From NCBI RefSeq assembly GCF_900119165.1, contig NZ_FPJG01000006.1, positions 3,534,001 through 3,598,000 on the forward strand: DNA of 64,000 nt, given 5' to 3'. The stretch is from Amycolatopsis australiensis (GTDB lineage Bacteria > Actinomycetota > Actinomycetes > Mycobacteriales > Pseudonocardiaceae). The notes beneath the pieces were generated by a model. The model made no database searches. It saw only the letters and a program-made list of their open reading frames with translations, and was not told where the DNA came from. A program made the translations under genes and the position numbers. Shown piece after piece: positions 54,487 through 61,663 of the stretch; position 1 is the first letter of the stretch; every line of letters starts with the position of its first letter.

Positions 54487-56177
54487 TGCAGGGCGCTTTC
54501 TTCGGCCCGCACGACCCACTGCGCGAACCGCTCGCCGGGTTCGCGCCCGGCGAGGTAGTTGCGCACGACGCGCTCGACGTAGCCGGTCAGCTCGTCCGAG
54601 GTGACCTTGTGCCCGCGCAGCTTCCGGCCGAACCCGGCGTCGAGGCCGAGCCCGCCGCCGAGGTGCACCTGGAAGCCTTCGACCTGGCGGCCGTCGGCGT
54701 CGGTGACGATCTGGCCCTTCAGCCCGATGTCCGCGGTCTGCACGCGGGCGCAGGAGTTGGGGCAGCCGTTGAGGTGCACGGTGACCGGGACTTCGAGTTG
54801 CGCGTTGATGTCGGCCAGCGACTTCTCCAGGTCGGCCACGAGCTGGCGCGCGCGGGCCTTCGTCTCGACGATGGCCAGCTTGCAGAACTCCAGCCCGGTG
54901 CACGCCATCACGCTGCGCCGCCACGGCGACGGCTCCACCTGCAGGCCCAGCTCGGCCAGTTCGGCCTTGAGCGCGTCGACCTTGTCGCCCGGCACGTCCA
55001 GCACGAGCAGCTTCTGCAGCGGGGTGAGCGCCGTCCGGCGCGAGCCGGCCCGTTCGGCGGCGTCCGCGACGGCGACGAGGGTGCCGCCGGACACCCGGCC
55101 GGCGATCGGCGCGGCGCCGACGTAGAAGTTGCCGTCCTTCTGCCGGTGCACGCCGACGTGGTCGATCGGCGTGGGCGGGTCGACCGGCGGCGGGCCGTCG
55201 ATCAGCTTGCGCTTGAGGTACTCGTTCTCGAGGACGTCGCGGAACTTCTCCGGGCCCCAGTCCTTGACCAGGAACTTCAGCCGCGCCCGCGAGCGCAGCC
55301 GGCGGTAGCCGTAGTCGCGGAAGATCGAGACGACACCTTCCCAGACGTCCGGGACCTCGTCGAGCGGGATCCACGCGCCCAGCCGCTGCGCGAGCATCGG
55401 GTTGGTGGACAGCCCGCCGCCGACCCACAGGTCCAGGCCGGGGCCGTGCTCGGGGTGCTCGACGCCGACGAACGAGACGTCGTTGAGTTCGTGCACGACG
55501 TCGGGCAGCCCGGAGACCGCGGTCTTGAACTTGCGGGGCAGGTTCGCGTACTTCGGGTCGCCGATGTAGCGGCGGCGGATCTCGGCCAGCGCCCCGGACG
55601 CGTCGAGCACCTCGTCCGCGGCGATGCCGGCGACCGGCGAGCCGAGCATCCCGCGGGGGCTGTCGCCGCACGCCTCCATCGTCGTCAGGCCCACCTCTTC
55701 GAGGCGGGACCAGATCGCCGGGACGTCTTCGATGCGGATCCAGTGGTACTGGATGTTCTGCCGGTCGGTGATGTCGGCGGTGTCGCGCGCGTAGTCCTTC
55801 GACAGCTCGCCGAGCAGGCGCAGCTGCGCGGTGGTGAGCCCGCCGCCGTCGGTGCGCACGCGCATCATCAGGTAGCGGTCGTCCAGCTCTTCGGGCTCCA
55901 GCGTGGCGGTGCGGCCGCCGTCGATGCCCGGCTTGCGCTGGGTGTAGAGGCCGAACCAGCGGAACCGCCCGCGCAGGTCGCCGGGGTCGATCGCGTCGAA
56001 CCCGCGGTGGGCGTAGATGTTCTCGATCCGCGCCCGGACGTTGAGCGGGTGGTCGTCCTTCTTCGACCGCTCGTTGGGGTTCAGCGGTTCCCGGTAACCG
56101 AGCGCCCACTGCCCCTCACCGCGCTTCTGCTTGACGCGCGCGGGGCGGGCGGGGGTCTGACGCGTGGGCGTGGCCAT
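54483..56177 (-). CDS. sir: Ferredoxin-dependent sulfite reductase
   Basis: 564-residue siroheme/4Fe-4S enzyme reducing sulfite to sulfide. Cluster and siroheme ligands: Cys426, Cys432 (CTGLEFC) and Cys472, Cys476 (CPNSC). Tyr78 and Cys170 are 92 residues apart, as are Tyr69 and Cys161 of mycobacterial NirA/SirA, where they form a covalent bond typical of sulfite rather than nitrite reductases. Start ATG 56177 with GGAGGAC. First structural gene of the operon and preceded by a cysteine leader peptide. Confidence 0.96.
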   Translation of the reverse strand: MATPTRQTPARPARVKQKRGEGQWALGYREPLNPNERSKKDDHPLNVRARIENIYAHRGFDAIDPGDLRGRFRWFGLYTQRKPGIDGGRTATLEPEELDDRYLMMRVRTDGGGLTTAQLRLLGELSKDYARDTADITDRQNIQYHWIRIEDVPAIWSRLEEVGLTTMEACGDSPRGMLGSPVAGIAADEVLDASGALAEIRRRYIGDPKYANLPRKFKTAVSGLPDVVHELNDVSFVGVEHPEHGPGLDLWVGGGLSTNPMLAQRLGAWIPLDEVPDVWEGVVSIFRDYGYRRLRSRARLKFLVKDWGPEKFRDVLENEYLKRKLIDGPPPVDPPTPIDHVGVHRQKDGNFYVGAAPIAGRVSGGTLVAVADAAERAGSRRTALTPLQKLLVLDVPGDKVDALKAELAELGLQVEPSPWRRSVMACTGLEFCKLAIVETKARARQLVADLEKSLADINAQLEVPVTVHLNGCPNSCARVQTADIGLKGQIVTDADGRQVEGFQVHLGGGLGLDAGFGRKLRGHKVTSDELTGYVERVVRNYLAGREPGERFAQWVVRAEESALQ

Positions 56178-56183
56178 GGCGGC

Positions 56184-56240
56184 GTCCTCCGAGAGGCGTT
56201 TCGAGGCGGCGGAGGACCACCGGCTCGCGGGTGTCCTCCG
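56184..56240 (-). promoter_or_regulatory. Candidate alternative-pairing switch over the sir ribosome binding site
   Basis: On the transcript, CGGAGGAC occurs at 56240-56233 and again at 56191-56184, where it is the sir Shine-Dalgarno. Between them lies its exact complement GTCCTCCG (56217-56210). The middle element can pair with either copy, so the ribosome binding site is free or blocked in mutually exclusive folds. The first fold is extended by ACC/GGT. Confidence 0.6.
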
Positions 56241-56283
56241 GCGCCGGCTGTCCAGGTTCGTGGCAGGTGGTGGCGATCGGGAG

Positions 56284-56370
56284 TCAGCGAACGGATCCGC
56301 AGAGGGCGCTGGCGACCCGCAGGAGGTCGACGTGGCGGCGGGCCACGAGGAGAACACCGGCATGAGTCAC
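56284..56370 (-). CDS. Cysteine-attenuation leader peptide
   Basis: 28 codons from GTG 56370; the product contains RRHVDLLRVASALC with Cys24 four residues before the end. This is the pattern of the actinomycete putative leader peptides (xRxHVDLLRxxSALC) found before sulfur assimilation genes. It ends 106 nt before the sulfite reductase ATG. Ribosome stalling at the Cys codon under cysteine shortage would control the downstream RNA fold. Confidence 0.85.
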   Translation of the reverse strand: MTHAGVLLVARRHVDLLRVASALCGSVR

Positions 56371-56558
56371 GGCGTCAGCGTGCCACGCGTCCACAATGTG
56401 GTCCAGGGCTGCCCGAATGCTGGGAGAAGGGTCACTCGCCTGCGACAACGCGGCCCAGCGGCAGGGCCGCGACCTGGGCGTCCGGCGTTCCGGCGGCCGT
56501 TTCCGGCACTGTCAACCGCCCAACGGCCGCGGCTTGCGCCGAGTAAACCACTATGAGT

Positions 56559-56582
56559 AAAGTACTACAAACAAAGTGCTTT
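56559..56582. promoter_or_regulatory. Operator-like inverted repeat before VOC gene
   Basis: AAAGTACT, spacer ACAAACAA, AGTGCTTT: seven of eight positions pair. It lies in an unusually A/T-rich stretch 17 bp before the ATG at 56599. Also readable as a direct repeat of AAAGTRCT. Regulator unknown. Confidence 0.5.
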
Positions 56583-56598
56583 GGAGGGGGACCGAGGA

Positions 56599-57015
56599 AT
56601 GCAGGTCAAGGGTTTCGGGGCGGGGTACCTGGTCGACGACGTCGCCGCGACCACGCGCTTCTACGCCGACGTGATCGGGCTGCCGGTCACCGTCGAGCTG
56701 GACTGGTTCGCCAGCATCAACGCCGGGGCGCCCGGCTACGAGATCAGCTTCGTGCGGCGCGGGCACGAGTCGGTGCCTGAGGGGTACCGGGCGCAGCAGG
56801 CCGCCGGGCTGGCGTTCGGGCTGGTCGTCGAGGACGCGGCGGCGGAAGCGGAACGGCTCGCCGAAGCCGGTGTGGAACTCGTCACGCCGGTCGTCGACGA
56901 GGTCTACGGGCAGCGCCACTTCTACGTCGCCGATCCGAACGGCGTGCTGCTCGACATCATCGAGCCGATCGCGCCCGACCCGGACTGGGCGGCGGCCAAC
57001 CTCCCGGCTTCGTAG
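56599..57015 (+). CDS. VOC family protein
   Basis: 138 residues. FGAGYLVDDVAATTRFYADVIGLPV at the N-terminus and HFYVADPNGVLLDIIEPI at the C-terminus give a full glyoxalase/bleomycin-resistance fold. ATG 56599 lies next to GAGGA, with a better spaced GGAGGGGG nine bases upstream; a TTG at 56581 is less likely. A conspicuous inverted repeat upstream suggests its own regulation. Substrate unknown. Confidence 0.82.
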   Translation: MQVKGFGAGYLVDDVAATTRFYADVIGLPVTVELDWFASINAGAPGYEISFVRRGHESVPEGYRAQQAAGLAFGLVVEDAAAEAERLAEAGVELVTPVVDEVYGQRHFYVADPNGVLLDIIEPIAPDPDWAAANLPAS

Positions 57016-57029
57016 GGGACAATCGGGGC

Positions 57030-58247
57030 GTGCCCGAACTGCGTCCCGACCCGGCCCACCCGCTCGACCCGGCGTTGCCCGACAGCGCGCTGAAGGGGCT
57101 CGGCAGCCGCGCGTTCGGGGTCTATGTGCACGTGCCGTTCTGTGCGACGCGCTGCGGGTACTGCGACTTCAACACCTACACCGCGGGTGAGCTCGATTCC
57201 GGTTCCTCGCCGCGGTCCTGGCTCGAAGGGCTGCGGCGGGAGCTGGAGCTGGCCGCGCGCGTGCTCGTGGTGCCGCCCGCCGCCGACACCGTGTTCGTCG
57301 GCGGCGGCACGCCGTCGCTGCTGGGCGCCGACGGCCTCCGCTCGGTGCTCGACGCCGTGAAGGACGTCTTCGGGCTCGCCCCGGGCGCCGAGGTGACGAC
57401 GGAGTCGAACCCGGAGTCGACGTCGCCGGAGTTCTTCGCCGGGATCCGCGAGGCGGGCTACACGCGCGTCTCGCTCGGCATGCAGTCGGCCGCGCCGCAC
57501 GTGCTGAAGGTGCTCGACCGCGTCCACACCCCGGGCCGGCCGGGCCAGGCCGCCGCGGAGGCGCGTGCGGCCGGGTTCGAGCACGTGAACCTGGACGTGA
57601 TCTACGGCACGCCCGGCGAACGTCCGGACGACCTGCTCGCCACCCTCGACGCCGTGCTGGCCGCGGGCGTCGACCACGTGTCGGCGTACGCGCTGATCGT
57701 CGAGGAGGGCACGGCGCTGGCCCGCCGCGTGCGTCGCGGCGAGCTGCCCGCGCCGGACGACGACGTGCTGGCCGCGGACTACGAGATGATCGACGCGACG
57801 CTGTCTTCGGCCGGGCTCCGCTGGTACGAGGTGTCGAACTGGGCGGCGTCCGACGCGGCCCGCTGCCGGCACAACCTCGGCTACTGGCGCGGGGACGACT
57901 GGTGGGGTGCGGGCCCGGGCGCGCACAGCCACGTCGGTGGCGTGCGCTGGTGGAACGTCAAGCACCCGGCGCGCTACGCCGCCCTGCTCGCCGCCGGCGA
58001 CTCGCCCGCCGCCGGGCGCGAAGTGCTCAGCGAGGACGACCAGCACCTCGAGCGCATCATGCTGGAACTGCGCGTCGCCGAAGGGCTCCCGCTCGACGTG
58101 CTCGACGAGCCCGGGCTGGCCGAGGCCAGGGCCGCCGCGGCCGAAGGCCTGCTCGATCCGTCCGCTTTGGACTCCCGTGGCCGCGCGGTGCTCACCGACC
58201 GCGGACGGCTGCTGGCCGACGGCGTCGTCCGGCGCCTGGCGGGCTGA
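57030..58247 (+). CDS. hemW: Radical SAM coproporphyrinogen-III-oxidase-like protein HemW
   Basis: 405 residues. The radical SAM motif CATRCGYC (CxxxCxxC, about residues 39-46) follows GVYVHVPF. The HemW-specific C-terminal domain is complete. HemW proteins insert or carry haem rather than oxidise coproporphyrinogen; the extra Cys of true HemN is not evident. The GTG at 57030 is 14 bp after the VOC gene. Confidence 0.93.
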   Translation: MPELRPDPAHPLDPALPDSALKGLGSRAFGVYVHVPFCATRCGYCDFNTYTAGELDSGSSPRSWLEGLRRELELAARVLVVPPAADTVFVGGGTPSLLGADGLRSVLDAVKDVFGLAPGAEVTTESNPESTSPEFFAGIREAGYTRVSLGMQSAAPHVLKVLDRVHTPGRPGQAAAEARAAGFEHVNLDVIYGTPGERPDDLLATLDAVLAAGVDHVSAYALIVEEGTALARRVRRGELPAPDDDVLAADYEMIDATLSSAGLRWYEVSNWAASDAARCRHNLGYWRGDDWWGAGPGAHSHVGGVRWWNVKHPARYAALLAAGDSPAAGREVLSEDDQHLERIMLELRVAEGLPLDVLDEPGLAEARAAAAEGLLDPSALDSRGRAVLTDRGRLLADGVVRRLAG

Positions 58248-58270
58248 CGGGAATTAAACCGCCGGGCCGG

Positions 58271-58295
58271 GTCGTTGCTTGTATCGAGCAACGAC
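58271..58295. promoter_or_regulatory. Perfect 9-bp inverted repeat before quinone oxidoreductase gene
   Basis: GTCGTTGCT, spacer TGTATCG, AGCAACGAC, ending 16 bp before the ATG at 58312. A dimeric repressor site is the simplest reading. Its sequence differs from the operator array at 59950-60016, so a different regulator is expected. Confidence 0.7.
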
Positions 58296-58311
58296 ATTTC
58301 GAGGAGGCCCC

Positions 58312-59232
58312 ATGGCGCGCGCGATCAGGTTCGACGAGTACGGCGACGTGGAGGTCCTCCGGGTCGAGGACGTGCCCCGGCCGGCGCCGGGACCGGGGCA
58401 GGTGCTCGTCGAGGTGCGCGCCGCCGGCATCAACCCGGGCGAGGGCTACATCCGGCAGGGCCTGCTGCACGAGCGCTGGCCGGCCACGTTCCCGTCGGGA
58501 CAGGGTAGTGACTTCGCCGGGGTGGTCGCGGAGCTCGGCGACGGCGTCGAGGAGATCGCCGCCGGCGACGAGGTCATCGGGTTCGTCCACACGCGATCGA
58601 GCCACGCGGAGTACGTCGTGGCGGAAGCGGAGAACCTGACGCCGAAGCCCGAGGGCGTCCCGTGGGAGGTCGCCGGTTCCCTGTTCGTCGCCGGGACCAC
58701 CGCCTACGCCGCCGTGAGCGCGGTGTGCCCGCGCGAGGGCGACACGGTCGTCGTCTCGGGTGCCGCGGGCGGCGTCGGTTCGCTGGCCGTCCAGCTCGCG
58801 AAACTGGCCGGGGCCACGGTGATCGGCCTGGCCGGGGAAGCCAACCACGCGTGGCTGCGCGAACTGGACGTGATCCCGGTGGCCTACGGCGACGGCGTCC
58901 GCGAGCGGATCGAGGCGGCCGCGCCGGACGGCGTGCACGCGTTCGTCGACACGTTCGGCTCCGGCTACGTGGATCTGGCGCTGCACCTGGGCATCCACCC
59001 GGGACGGATCGACACGGTCATCGACTTCGCCGCGGCGGAGAAGTACAACGTCAAGACCGACGGCAACCTGGCCGCGGCGTCGGCCGAGGTGCTGCGCGAG
59101 CTGAGCCTGCTGGTGGACAAGGGGTTGCTGGAGGTGCCGATCGCCCGCGTCTACCCGCTGGACGAGGTGCGCGAGGCCTACCGCGAGCTGGAGCGGCGGC
59201 ACACCCGCGGCAAGATCGTGCTGCGCCCGTAG
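58312..59232 (+). CDS. NADP-dependent quinone oxidoreductase-like MDR protein
   Basis: 306 residues. MARAIRFDEYGDVEVLRVED start, GroES-like half with GQGSDFAGVVAELGDGVE, and a Rossmann half with VVSGAAGGVGSLAVQLAKLAG (about 150-170). No zinc ligands, so zeta-crystallin/QOR-like. ATG 58312 with GAGGAGG upstream; in-frame codons from 58279 lie inside the operator palindrome and are unlikely to be translated. Convergent with a TetR gene. Confidence 0.9.
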   Translation: MARAIRFDEYGDVEVLRVEDVPRPAPGPGQVLVEVRAAGINPGEGYIRQGLLHERWPATFPSGQGSDFAGVVAELGDGVEEIAAGDEVIGFVHTRSSHAEYVVAEAENLTPKPEGVPWEVAGSLFVAGTTAYAAVSAVCPREGDTVVVSGAAGGVGSLAVQLAKLAGATVIGLAGEANHAWLRELDVIPVAYGDGVRERIEAAAPDGVHAFVDTFGSGYVDLALHLGIHPGRIDTVIDFAAAEKYNVKTDGNLAAASAEVLRELSLLVDKGLLEVPIARVYPLDEVREAYRELERRHTRGKIVLRP

Positions 59233-59243
59233 CTTCGCCGCGG

Positions 59244-59948
59244 TCAGTTCTCCGCCGCGAGGACCTTCAGGCCGGCGAGATAGGTGTCGAGAGCGAACTC
59301 GAGGCGCTCGTCCGCGGTCTCGGCGGAGAAGAACTCGCCGATGTGCAGCATGTTCGGGAACGCCTCGGCGGGCAGCGAGCGCATGTACGCCACCATCTGC
59401 TCGCCCCGCCGGGCGGTCTCGGCCTCGTCGATGTCGCCCCACGTCCAGCCGCTCGCTTCGTAGGCGTACGCCTTGGCGTAGAGCGCCAGGGCGTCGCCCG
59501 CGAAGGTCGCCTGCTTGAGCGTCAGGCCGCCCGCGCGGAGCAGGGCCAGCATCGCTTCGCCCTGACGCAGTGAGCTGGGGGTGACCGGCACGGCGATGTC
59601 CCACGCGACGCGGGCGATGCCGGGGTGGGCCACCATCACCCCGATCTGGGCCCGGACCAGTTCCTTGACCTGCTCGTCCCAGCGCGCCGGGTCCGGTTCC
59701 GGCAGCGGCGCTTCCGCGAGGACGGCGTCGAGCATCAGTTCCGCCAGCTCGTCCTTGTTCGCCACGTGCGCGTAGAGCGACGCGGGCCCGGTCTCCAGCT
59801 CCTGGGCGATCCGCCGCATGGTGACCGCGTCCAAGCCCTCCTTGGCCAGCACGTCCAGCGCCGTCTTCACGATCGACTCCTGCGACAGCGCGGGTTTCGC
59901 GGCACGGCGCCGCGGCGCGCTGCGCCACGGTGGTGGGGGAACGGTCAC
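59244..59948 (-). CDS. TetR family regulator (TetR_C-type)
   Basis: 234 residues from GTG 59948. HTH residues about 20-65 (SIVKTALDVLAKEGLDAVTMR, GPASLYAHVANKDEL); the C-terminal domain (about 85-225) is of the TetR/TetR_C class. A TACAGT box at 59960-59955 on its strand would start transcription at or near the GTG, so the mRNA may be leaderless. Divergent from a SnoaL-like gene across a four-site operator array, its likely binding target. Confidence 0.88.
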   Translation of the reverse strand: MTVPPPPWRSAPRRRAAKPALSQESIVKTALDVLAKEGLDAVTMRRIAQELETGPASLYAHVANKDELAELMLDAVLAEAPLPEPDPARWDEQVKELVRAQIGVMVAHPGIARVAWDIAVPVTPSSLRQGEAMLALLRAGGLTLKQATFAGDALALYAKAYAYEASGWTWGDIDEAETARRGEQMVAYMRSLPAEAFPNMLHIGEFFSAETADERLEFALDTYLAGLKVLAAEN

Positions 59949-59949
59949 G

Positions 59950-60016
59950 CGAACACTGTACTTGACGCGAACAGTGTTCGTTACTAGAACGGTGTTCGTC
60001 AAACGAACGACGTTCG
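59950..60016. promoter_or_regulatory. Four-site operator array, 13-bp palindromes at 18-bp period
   Basis: CGAAC-N3-GTTCG-type sites start at 59950 (right half degenerate), 59968, 59986 and 60004: exact 18-bp steps. Sites 2 and 4 are perfect, site 3 has one change. The array spans both divergent promoters. Confidence 0.85.
59962..59990 (+). promoter_or_regulatory. Sigma-70-type promoter inside operator array
   Basis: TTGACG (59962-59967), 17-bp spacer, TAGAAC (59985-59990), reading toward the SnoaL-like gene at 60031. The spacer is operator site 2, and the -10 overlaps site 3, so a bound repressor would exclude polymerase. Confidence 0.7.
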
Positions 60017-60030
60017 TCAGAGGGGATCTC

Positions 60031-60447
60031 ATGACCACCACCACTGCCGAAGCCGACGTCCGCGCCGTGCTGGGCCGGCTCGTCCAGGCCTGGAACGCCG
60101 GCGACGCGACCGCGTACGGGCGGCTCTTCACCGAGGACGCGGACTACGTGACGTTCTTCGGGACGAACTTCCCGGGCCGCGAGGCCATCGAAAACTCGCA
60201 CCGCGCGCTCTTCGAAGGGCCGTTGAAGGGCTCCAAGCTGACCGGGCGGCTCGGCGCGGCCGCGAAGGTGCGGTTCGTCCGCCCGGACGTCGCCGTGGCC
60301 GTCGCCGGCGGGGGGTCTTCGCTGACCGGCGCCGAGACCACCGACGAGGGGCGGGAGTCCACCGTCAGCTTCGTGCTCGTCAAGGCGGACGGGGAGTGGC
60401 TGATCACGGCGTTCCAGAACACCCGCGTCTCGGATCCGCGCGGGTGA
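60031..60447 (+). CDS. SnoaL/NTF2-like (SgcJ/EcaC type) protein
   Basis: 138 residues. VLGRLVQAWNAGDATAYGRLFTEDADYVTFFG is the family N-terminal helix and pocket; ESTVSFVLVKADGEWLITAFQNT is the last strand pair. Cone-shaped NTF2 fold used as enzyme or ligand-binding protein; reaction unknown. ATG 60031 with AGGGGA upstream. First gene of a TetR-controlled pair; the stop overlaps the next start (GTGA). Confidence 0.88.
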   Translation: MTTTTAEADVRAVLGRLVQAWNAGDATAYGRLFTEDADYVTFFGTNFPGREAIENSHRALFEGPLKGSKLTGRLGAAAKVRFVRPDVAVAVAGGGSSLTGAETTDEGRESTVSFVLVKADGEWLITAFQNTRVSDPRG

Positions 60448-60815
60448 AAGCGCTTGCGGAGGTCTCGGGCGTCGTCGCGCGGCCGCCCGGGGAGGTGTTC
60501 GAGGCGCTGCGGCAGCGGGTGGCCGGGGGTGGCTACCCGCTGCGCCTGGAGGTCGACCGCGAACGCGGCTTCCTCGCGGTCCAGGGCGGCTGGTGGTACC
60601 GCGGGGAATACCGCGTGACGGCGGACCCGGGTGGCGCCCGCGTCGAGCACCGGGTGGTCAACGCCGCGTCGCGCGGACGCTGGGGTGTGCCGCTCGCCAA
60701 TCGGTTCTTCTTGGGCTTCCGCGCGCGGACGGCCGCCGGTTTTGCCCGGTTGCTCGAAGAATTGGGCCGCCCGGGTGGCCCCGGGGCCGCATCGGCGCGT
60801 ACGGTGCTTAGGTAA
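60444..60815 (+). CDS. Small SRPBCC-like protein of unknown function
   Basis: 123 residues from GTG 60444. VSGVVARPPGEVFEAL at the start and a C-terminal amphipathic helix (FARLLEELG) resemble the START/SRPBCC hydrophobic-pocket fold. Translationally coupled to the SnoaL-like gene and so under the same TetR operator array. Its 3' end overlaps the iron box of the next gene by eight bases. Confidence 0.65.
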   Translation: MKALAEVSGVVARPPGEVFEALRQRVAGGGYPLRLEVDRERGFLAVQGGWWYRGEYRVTADPGGARVEHRVVNAASRGRWGVPLANRFFLGFRARTAAGFARLLEELGRPGGPGAASARTVLR

Positions 60816-60826
60816 GCCTTAGTTCG
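60808..60826. promoter_or_regulatory. IdeR/DmdR-type iron box
   Basis: TTAGGTAAGCCTTAGTT resembles the actinobacterial iron box TTAGGTTAGGCTAACCTAA, mainly in its left and central parts (about 12 of 19). It lies 16 bp before the ATG of a siderophore-interacting protein gene, the expected target. Confidence 0.75.
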
Positions 60827-60841
60827 CGCGAGGAGTTGTCG

Positions 60842-61654
60842 ATGGCTGAAGCACCCCGGCGGTCCGGGCGTCCCGCGGTGCGGCTGCGGGTGCTGCGCAC
60901 CGAGCGGCTCACCCCGCACATGATCCGGATCGTCGCGGGCGGCGAGGGCATCGCCGATTTCACGCCGAACGAGTACACCGACGCGTACGTGAAGGTGCTG
61001 TTCAAGGTGCCCGGCGTCGAGTACCCGGAGCCGTTCGACGTCCAGGAGTGCCGCGCGAACCTGCCGCGCGAGCAGTGGCCGCGGATGCGTTCCTACACCG
61101 TCCGGGCGTTCGACCCGCAGGCCGGCGAGCTGGTCCTCGACTTCGTCCACCACGGCGACGAGGGCATCGCCGGCCCGTGGGCGGCCTCGGCGAAGCCGGG
61201 CGACGAGCTGCTGCTCTCCGGTCCCGGCGGCGCGTACGCCCCAGGGGCCGAGGCGGACTGGCACCTGCTGGCGGGCGACGAAAGCGCGTTGCCGGCCATC
61301 GCGGCGTCGCTCGAAGCGCTGCCGGCCGGTGTCCCGGCGCACGCGGTGATCCTCGTGGAGAACGCCGCCGAGGAACAACCGCTGGTCACGAAGGCGGACG
61401 CGCAGATCACGTGGCTGCACCGGGCGTCCGGGGACGACGTCGCGGCGGCGGTGCGGGCGCTGCCGTGGCGGGACGGCGTCGTGCAGGCGTTCGTGCACGG
61501 CGAGGCGGGGTTCGTCCGCGACCTGCGGCGGTACCTGCTCGACGAGCGCGGGGTGCGGCGTGAGCTGTTGTCGATTTCCGGCTACTGGCGGCTGGGGAAG
61601 AACGACGAAGCCTGGCGTGAGGAGAAGGCCGCCGAGCGGGCCCGCGAGAAGTAA
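60842..61654 (+). CDS. Siderophore-interacting FAD-dependent ferric reductase (SIP family)
   Basis: 270 residues. The FAD-binding domain has PRMRSYTVRAFDP (RxYTxR flavin motif, about 82-94) and VDFVHHG-like FVHHGDEGIAGPWA. The NAD(P)H-side domain ends in the SIP signature SISGYWRLGKNDEAWREEK. Releases iron from ferric siderophores by reduction in the cytosol. ATG 60842 chosen over a TTG at 60836 because GAGGAG (60829-60834) is then seven bases away. Preceded by an iron box. Confidence 0.93.
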   Translation: MAEAPRRSGRPAVRLRVLRTERLTPHMIRIVAGGEGIADFTPNEYTDAYVKVLFKVPGVEYPEPFDVQECRANLPREQWPRMRSYTVRAFDPQAGELVLDFVHHGDEGIAGPWAASAKPGDELLLSGPGGAYAPGAEADWHLLAGDESALPAIAASLEALPAGVPAHAVILVENAAEEQPLVTKADAQITWLHRASGDDVAAAVRALPWRDGVVQAFVHGEAGFVRDLRRYLLDERGVRRELLSISGYWRLGKNDEAWREEKAAERAREK

Positions 61655-61663
61655 TCTCGCCGC

